Below, piece by piece: positions 59,162 through 64,000 of a DNA stretch of 64,000 bases. Origin of the DNA: Halorubrum sp. GN11_10-6_MGM. GTDB lineage: Archaea; Halobacteriota; Halobacteria; Halobacteriales; Haloferacaceae. Below the pieces are notes generated by a model. The model searched no databases. It was not told the DNA's origin and saw only the letters and a program-made list of their open reading frames with translations. The position numbers and the translations under genes are program-made. The stretch spans positions 62,001 through 126,000 of the forward strand of contig NZ_SGUC01000003.1 of assembly GCF_005435165.1 (NCBI RefSeq), in the 5' to 3' direction. Numbering within the stretch: position 1 is the first letter of the stretch; the number at the start of each line of letters is the position of its first letter.

Positions 59162-60982
59162 ATGGCCGACGACAGTATCGCGGTCGTGGACCTCGATCGG
59201 TGCCAGCCCGACCGCTGTAACTACGAGTGTATGAAGGACTGCCCGCCCAACCGGACGGGCAAGGAGTGTATCACGGAGCGCGGCGAGGACGCCGAGGAGG
59301 GCGACCCCGACCAGATACACATCTCCGAGGAGATCTGCCTGGGCGAGACCTGCGGCATCTGCGTCCAATCGTGCCCGTTCGACGCGATCGAGATCATCAA
59401 CCTCCCCTCCGAGCTGGACGACGACCCGGTCCACCGCTACGGCGACAACGCCTTCTCGCTGTACGGCCTGCCGACGCCGGAGCCGGGCAGCGTCACCGGC
59501 ATCCTCGGACCGAACGGGATCGGGAAGTCGACCGCCGTCCACGCGCTCGCCGGCGAGATGGTCCCGAACCTCGGCGACCACGCCGCCGACGGCGACTGGG
59601 AGCGCGTCCTCGACCGCTTCCGCGGCACCGGCCTGCAAAACTACCTCGAATCGCTGAAGGCGGGCGACGTGACGGTCGCGCGCAAGCCGCAGTACGTCGA
59701 CCAGATCCCGAACCAGTTCGACGGCAACACCCGCGAGCTGTTGGAGCGGACCGACGAACGCGGCGCGCTCGACGACCTCGTCGACCGGCTCAACATCCGT
59801 CCGGTGATGGACCAGGACATCGACTCCATCTCCGGCGGCGAGCTCCAGCGCGTCGCGATCGCGGCGTGTCTCGCGCGCGACGCCGACTTCTACTTCCTCG
59901 ACGAGATCACGCCGTACCTCGACATCGGGCAGCGGATGATCGTCGCCCGCCTCATCCGCGAGCTCGCGGACGACGACGCGGCCGACCGCTCGATGCTCGT
60001 CGTCGAACACGACCTCGCCATCCTCGACCTGCTGGCGGACACCCTCCACGTCGCGTACGGGGAGCCGGGCGCGTACGGTGTCATCACCGACCCGAAGTCG
60101 GTGCGGAAGGGGATCAACGAGTACCTGAAGGGGTACCTCGACAACGAGAACATGCGCATCCGTCCCTCCGCGATCACCTTCGAGGAGCACGCGCCGCGGG
60201 TCGCCTCCCGGAGCGAGACGCTGATCGAGTACCCCGACCTGCGGAAGTCGTACGGCGACGGCGAGTTCGAGCTCCGCGTCGAGGGCGGCGAGATCAACCG
60301 CTCCGAGGTGCTCGGCGTCGTCGGGCCAAACGGGATCGGGAAGTCGACCCTCGCGCAGCTGTTCACCGGCGACTTGGAGCCCGACGAGGGCGAGCTCGAC
60401 TTCGCGCTCGACATCTCCTACAAGCCGCAGTACATCGACATCGACCAGCACATGCGGGTCGACGCGTTCCTCTCTTCGATCACCGACGAGTTCGGCTCCT
60501 CCTACTGGAACACCGAGATCGCCCAGCCCCTCCAGCTGGAGCGCGTGATGGAACAGAACCTCTCGGATCTCTCGGGCGGCGAGCGCCAGCGCGTCGCCAT
60601 CGCGGCGTGTCTCTCCGACGACGCCGACCTCTACCTCCTCGACGAACCCTCCGCCCACCTCGACGTCGAGCAGCGCGTGCGGGCGACGACCGCGATCCGC
60701 CGGTACGCCGAGAACCACGACGCGACCGTGATGGTGATCGACCACGACATCTACATGATCGACCTGCTCGCCGACCGCCTGATGGTGTTCGACGGCGAGC
60801 CGGCCGAGCACGGGCGCGCGGCGCCGCCGCAGGACATGCGCGACGGCATGAACGAGTTCCTCGCCGACCTCGAGATCACGTTCCGCCGCGACGAGCGCAC
60901 GGGCCGTCCGCGGATCAACAAGCCGGGCTCGCAGCTCGACAGCCAGCAGAAGCGCGACGGCGAGTACTACTACTCGGGCTGA
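59162..60982 (+). CDS. Ribosome recycling ATPase ABCE1/RLI
   Basis: ABCE1 splits ribosomes after termination. The 606-aa protein has an N-terminal region with eight Cys for two 4Fe-4S clusters (C14, C19, C23, C27 and CLGETCGICVQSCPFDAI). Twin ABC cassettes follow, with Walker A GPNGIGKST at 116-124 and again in the second half. Signatures SGGELQRVAIAACL and SGGERQRVAIAACL are followed by Walker B YFLDEITPYLD and YLLDEPSAHLD. The hinge regions of the family are intact. Confidence 0.96.
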   Translation: MADDSIAVVDLDRCQPDRCNYECMKDCPPNRTGKECITERGEDAEEGDPDQIHISEEICLGETCGICVQSCPFDAIEIINLPSELDDDPVHRYGDNAFSLYGLPTPEPGSVTGILGPNGIGKSTAVHALAGEMVPNLGDHAADGDWERVLDRFRGTGLQNYLESLKAGDVTVARKPQYVDQIPNQFDGNTRELLERTDERGALDDLVDRLNIRPVMDQDIDSISGGELQRVAIAACLARDADFYFLDEITPYLDIGQRMIVARLIRELADDDAADRSMLVVEHDLAILDLLADTLHVAYGEPGAYGVITDPKSVRKGINEYLKGYLDNENMRIRPSAITFEEHAPRVASRSETLIEYPDLRKSYGDGEFELRVEGGEINRSEVLGVVGPNGIGKSTLAQLFTGDLEPDEGELDFALDISYKPQYIDIDQHMRVDAFLSSITDEFGSSYWNTEIAQPLQLERVMEQNLSDLSGGERQRVAIAACLSDDADLYLLDEPSAHLDVEQRVRATTAIRRYAENHDATVMVIDHDIYMIDLLADRLMVFDGEPAEHGRAAPPQDMRDGMNEFLADLEITFRRDERTGRPRINKPGSQLDSQQKRDGEYYYSG

Positions 60983-61113
60983 TCGGGGCCCGGATCGCTC
61001 TCCGCGCGTCGCGATCGTCGCTCCCTCGCACCCGGCGACCGCCGGGCCGACGCCGACGGCCCCCGATTCGCGGTATCGAAGCGATTAAGCCCAGAACACG
61101 CGAACCCGGGCAC

Positions 61114-61380
61114 ATGCACCACCTCATCATCCGCGGCGACCCCGACATCCGGAAGGACGCGGTGATCGAGCACGACGGCGAGGAGCTGGTCTGTTTCGGC
61201 ATCAACGTCCAGGGCGGCTGGCACGGTCCCGACGAGCCGCAGCTCTGGTGTACCGTCGGCACCGAGGACGAGCGCGAGGCCTACGACAAACGCGAGTACG
61301 TCCCCCACTGGCTCGACGTCGAGACGGTCGACGCCGAGGACTTGGACGTGATCAAAGCGAAGGGCGAGCTCTCCGTTTAA
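61114..61380 (+). CDS. HAH_0734 family protein
   Basis: The 88-aa protein (MHHLIIRGDPDIRKDAVIEHDGEELVCFGINVQGGWHGPDEPQLWCTVGTEDEREAYDKREYVPHWLDVETVDAEDLDVIKAKGELSV) belongs to the haloarchaeal HAH_0734 family of unknown function. It is rich in His and Trp and has two Cys. The ATG at 61114 is preceded by a TATA-like GCGATTAAGC about 30 nt upstream. Confidence 0.82.
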   Translation: MHHLIIRGDPDIRKDAVIEHDGEELVCFGINVQGGWHGPDEPQLWCTVGTEDEREAYDKREYVPHWLDVETVDAEDLDVIKAKGELSV

Positions 61381-61407
61381 CTCCGCGGCCGGTCTTCTCG
61401 GGCCTGC

Positions 61408-62031
61408 CTACCCGTCTACTGGCGGGTCCGCCAGCCACGCCTCGATGGCGCCGGCCATCGCGCCGCGGCGGTGGATCGTCCCCGCCTCGGGGTCGACGAC
61501 CGTGCTCTCGGTGCCGGGCGCGTCCCCGTCGTCGATCACGACGGCGACCCCGTCGCGGATCCGGTCGTCGAGGTCGGCGGGGTCGGTGACGCTACCGGTC
61601 CCGGAGACGTTGGCGCTCGTCGCGGTGAGGGGACCGGTCTCGGCGAGGAGCGCGCGCGCGAGGTCGTGGTCGGGAACCCGGATCCCGACGCGGTCGCGGC
61701 CGGCGGTGAGCGCGTCCGGCACGGCGTCGTCAGCCTCGACGACCACCGTCACCGGGCCCGGGAGGAACGCCCGCGCGAAGGCGACGGCGAGCTCCGTCGG
61801 CCGGGTGTACCGCAGCGCGTCGTCGACGCTCGCGACGCCGAGCGAGAGGGGGTTCGATCGGTCGCGGCCCTTCAGGTCGAAGACGCGCTCGACGGCGTCG
61901 GGGTCGAGCGCGTCGGCGCCGAGGCCGTACACCGTTTCGGTCGAGTAGACGACGAGGTCGCCGCGGTCGACGGCGGCGGCCGCCGCGCGCAGCTCGTCGG
62001 ATCGGTCGGTCGGGCTCGTGTCGGCGGTCAC
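61408..62031 (-). CDS. L-threonylcarbamoyladenylate synthase (Sua5/TsaC)
   Basis: This enzyme makes the threonylcarbamoyl-AMP used for the universal t6A modification at position 37 of ANN-decoding tRNAs. The 207-aa product has the YrdC signature VVYSTETVYGLGADALD, KGRDRSNPLSLGVASV and VGIRVPDH. TATSANVSGTGSV follows near the active site. It starts with GTG at 62031, supported by a T-rich TATA-like element about 28 nt upstream, rather than an ATG at 62112. The YwlC-type C-terminal domain of Sua5 is absent, so this is the TsaC form. Confidence 0.92.
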   Translation of the reverse strand: MTADTSPTDRSDELRAAAAAVDRGDLVVYSTETVYGLGADALDPDAVERVFDLKGRDRSNPLSLGVASVDDALRYTRPTELAVAFARAFLPGPVTVVVEADDAVPDALTAGRDRVGIRVPDHDLARALLAETGPLTATSANVSGTGSVTDPADLDDRIRDGVAVVIDDGDAPGTESTVVDPEAGTIHRRGAMAGAIEAWLADPPVDG

Positions 62032-62158
62032 GCGCGTCCGTTCGGCGCCGAGCTGAAAAAGGATGACGAGTGGGTGCGGCCGCCGCGCCGGCCGGTGCGT
62101 GTCGGCCGGCACGCGTCGGGCGACGGAGCCGTCGCGACAGCCGCGGAGCGGGGCGGCG

Positions 62159-62668
62159 TCAGTCGACGAGCTCCGCGACCGCGTCGCCGATCGCCTCGGC
62201 GTCCGGGAACTCGGGATGTTCGCTCGCGACCCACGCGTACTCGACCGTCCGGTCGGCGTCGAGGAGGAAGACGGCCGGCCGGCTCTCCGTGATTCCGGTC
62301 ATCCCGTCGACGTCGTGCGCGAGGCCGTACTCCTCGACCACGTCCGCGCCCGGGTCGGAGAAGATCCGGACGCCGTCGCCGCGCTCGGCGAGCAGGCGCT
62401 TGTGCGCGTACGGCGTCGAGATCGAGAGGCCGAGGACGTCGACGTCGTCGCTCCACCCGTGGTCGTCGACCGTGTTGTAGAGGTACGTCCCCTGGAAGGT
62501 GCCGTCCATGGGGTGGAACAGCAGGAGCGTCGGGCCGTCGACCACGTCGTCGAGCGCGCGATCCTCCCAGTACTCCTCGTTCACGAGCGGGCGGGTGAAG
62601 TCGGGCGCGACCTCGCCCTCGGCGACGTGCTCCGTCTCGGGCAGGGAGACGACGTCGAAGTCGACCAT
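62159..62668 (-). CDS. Peroxiredoxin-like redoxin
   Basis: The 169-aa thioredoxin-fold protein reads FTRPLVNEEYWEDRALDDVVDGPTLLLFHPMDGTFQGTYLYNTVDDHGWSDDVDVLGLSISTPYAHKRLLAERGDGVRIFSDPGADVVEEYGL. The peroxidatic Cys of AhpC/TSA proteins (PxxxTxxC) appears replaced: the segment is PMDGTFQGTY, with no Cys. Peroxidase activity is thus questionable. It starts one base after the stop of the glutaredoxin-like gene, forming a redox pair. Confidence 0.82.
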   Translation of the reverse strand: MVDFDVVSLPETEHVAEGEVAPDFTRPLVNEEYWEDRALDDVVDGPTLLLFHPMDGTFQGTYLYNTVDDHGWSDDVDVLGLSISTPYAHKRLLAERGDGVRIFSDPGADVVEEYGLAHDVDGMTGITESRPAVFLLDADRTVEYAWVASEHPEFPDAEAIGDAVAELVD

Positions 62669-62669
62669 C

Positions 62670-63032
62670 TCAGGCACCCCCCTCCGCGTCGACCGCGCGA
62701 CCGCCGTCGGTCGCCGCGTCGTCGGTTGCGCGGCCCCCGTCGGTCGCCGCGTCGTCGGTTGCGCGGCCCCCATCGGTCGCCGCGTCGCCGTACGTCCCCT
62801 CGAGGTACTCGACGATGTTCGCGCTCTCGGACATCGTCACGCCCGTCTCGCGGTCGACGATCGCCGGGACGCTCCGGGCGCCGGAGACGCGCTTGACGAC
62901 GTTGCGCTCGGAGTGCATCGGCTCGACGTACCGGGAGCGGTACTCCACGTCGAGCTCGTTCAGCGTCCGGACCACGCGCTCGCAGTACGGGCACGCCTGA
63001 AGCCGGTACAGGGTGATCTGTGGCTCACTCAT
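62670..63032 (-). CDS. Glutaredoxin-like protein with repeat tail
   Basis: The first 80 residues are a glutaredoxin fold with CPYC (QACPYCERVVRTLNEL), the cis-Pro RSVPAIVDRETGVTMSESANIVEYLEGTYG and a GST-like ending. A C-terminal tail of about 40 residues consists of DAATDGGRATD repeats and has no expected fold. The ATG at 63032 is the family start; the frame stays open upstream. It is a paralogue of 21857-22111, which lacks the tail, and pairs with the downstream peroxiredoxin-like gene. Confidence 0.88.
   Translation of the reverse strand: MSEPQITLYRLQACPYCERVVRTLNELDVEYRSRYVEPMHSERNVVKRVSGARSVPAIVDRETGVTMSESANIVEYLEGTYGDAATDGGRATDDAATDGGRATDDAATDGGRAVDAEGGA
62695..62787 (-). repeat. 33-bp tandem repeat in the glutaredoxin tail
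   Basis: Three units (62695-62727, 62728-62760, 62761-62787, the last incomplete) encode the eleven-residue motif TDDAATDGGRA. The repeat is in frame and makes the C-terminal tail of the glutaredoxin-like protein. Confidence 0.8.
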
Positions 63033-63212
63033 GTCCCGCGATTCGCTCGCGAGACGGGTAATCGTGTCGGCGGCGGCACGCACGTCGAGGGCGGCCTCGT
63101 CTTCGGTGGCAGCCGCGTCGGGACGCCGCGCCCTCGACGGCATCCCGCCCCTCGTCGACGGGGCTCAGCGAAGGGAACCCTTTAATCGTGGGCCGACAGA
63201 AGGCAAACGAAT

Positions 63213-64000
63213 ATGGGCTTGTGGTCGAGCACGCTGACGGCCGGTCTCCTCCAGATACAGCCGCCCGGCGACACCGTCGTCGCCGGGCTCGGCGCGCTCA
63301 CGATACTCGTGTTGATCGCGCTGTCGGCCTTCTTCTCCTCGTCGGAGATCGCGATGTTCTCGCTGCCGCAACACCGCATCGACAGCCTCGTCGAGGACGG
63401 GGTCCCGGGCTCGGAGACGGTGAAGGCGCTGAAGACGGACCCCCACCGCCTCCTTATCACAATCCTCGTCGGCAACAACATCGTCAACATCGCGATGTCG
63501 TCGATCTCCACCGGGCTGCTCGTCTACCTCGGCCTCGGACAGGGGCAGGCCGTCACGGTCGCCACCTTCGGGATCACGGCGCTCGTCCTGCTGTTCGGCG
63601 AGAGCGCGCCGAAGTCCTACGCCGTCGAGAACACCGAGTCGTGGGCGCTCCGCATCGCCCGCCCGCTGAAGCTCTCCGAGTACGTCCTCCTGCCGCTCGT
63701 CGTCCTGTTCGACTACCTGACCCGGGTCGTCAACAAGGTCACCGGCGGGCGCTCGGCGATCGAGTCGTCGTACGTCACCCGCGACGAGATCCAGGACATC
63801 ATCGAGACGGGCGAGCGCGAGGGCGTCATCGACGAGGAGGAGCGCGAGATGCTCGACCGCATCTTCCGGTTCAACAACACCATCGCCAAGGAGGTGATGA
63901 CGCCGCGGCTCGACGTCACCGCGGTCGCGAAGGAGGACACCGTCGAGGAGGCGATCGAGACGTGTATTCAGGCCGACCACGAGCGCGTCCCCGTCTACGA
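63213..64000 (+). CDS. CNNM/CorC-family membrane protein (truncated by window end)
   Basis: The first 262 codons encode a CNNM/DUF21 transmembrane domain: ILVLIALSAFFSSSEIAMFSLPQHRIDSL, then LLITILVGNNIVNIAMSSISTGLLVYLGL and VLLFGESAPKSYAVENTESWALRIARPL. The start of tandem CBS domains follows (MTPRLDVTAVAKEDTVEEAIETCIQADHERVPVY). Such proteins export Mg or other divalent cations. The ATG at 63213 has a TATA-like CCCTTTAATCG about 30 nt upstream. The C-terminus lies beyond 64000. Confidence 0.93.
   Translation, partial: MGLWSSTLTAGLLQIQPPGDTVVAGLGALTILVLIALSAFFSSSEIAMFSLPQHRIDSLVEDGVPGSETVKALKTDPHRLLITILVGNNIVNIAMSSISTGLLVYLGLGQGQAVTVATFGITALVLLFGESAPKSYAVENTESWALRIARPLKLSEYVLLPLVVLFDYLTRVVNKVTGGRSAIESSYVTRDEIQDIIETGEREGVIDEEEREMLDRIFRFNNTIAKEVMTPRLDVTAVAKEDTVEEAIETCIQADHERVPVY

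Overview
The window comes from a high-GC (about 70 %) haloarchaeon, most likely Halorubrum or a close relative. The predicted proteins are acidic and rich in Asp and Glu. The genes include archaeal-only ones: L15e, thermosome, RfcS, ABCE1/RLI, UbaA, archaemetzincin, archaeal CCA enzyme, CobY and CbiZ. Most genes have a TATA-like box about 25-30 nt before the start codon, which implies short or absent 5' leaders. This is ordinary chromosomal core sequence. I see no IS element, integrase, CRISPR array or rRNA.

Layout. 1-1500: zinc-ribbon protein, Bat-type HTH regulator, thioredoxin. 1548-10729 (minus): a nine-gene cobalamin operon in the order cobT-cbiA-cbiB-cobS-cobY-cobD-cbiZ-cobO-cbiP. Eight of the nine genes overlap a neighbour by 4-16 bases. 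The operon covers corrin a,c-diamide amidation, cobyric acid synthesis, corrinoid adenosylation, aminopropanol attachment, nucleotide-loop assembly and a CbiZ salvage route. 11056-16272: L15e, a membrane protein, UbaA (E1-like), RidA, tRNA-Ser and a lipoprotein. 16719-25369: TopA, a PAS histidine kinase, DUF192 protein, glutaredoxin-like protein, thermosome and a CopD-like membrane protein. 25514-32095: the CbiX cobaltochelatase/DR2241 pair, PheA, CysS and IlvA. 32238-39522: photolyase, two Hsp20s, two PIMT-family proteins, a HerA-like ATPase and a CrcB pair. 39602-45756: CCA-adding enzyme, two tRNAs, OsmC, HAD hydrolase, UPF0146, AmzA, a wHTH protein and a YgfZ-like protein. 45790-51410: PiT phosphate permease with an upstream 42-aa membrane peptide, a phosphodiesterase, RfcS and EtfBA. 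51532-64000: envelope proteins, a quinone-type methyltransferase, a dehydrogenase, EMC6-like protein and ABCE1, Sua5/TsaC, a peroxiredoxin with a glutaredoxin, and a truncated CNNM/CorC transporter.

The most unusual signal is a family of four related intergenic elements of 230-290 bp (about 16331-16610, 28533-28822, 30592-30822 and 48108-48342). Each has a TATA box at constant spacing from a first conserved helix, short invariant motifs, and hairpins whose sequences differ completely between copies yet stay self-complementary. That pattern is what a family of independently transcribed structured RNAs would show. I cannot tell without a search whether the family has been described.

Other points: a perfect 38-bp tandem duplication behind the L15e gene, several in-frame minisatellites in acidic linkers, a lower-GC patch behind tRNA-Ser, and a 458-bp stretch (47094-47551) with no convincing gene.
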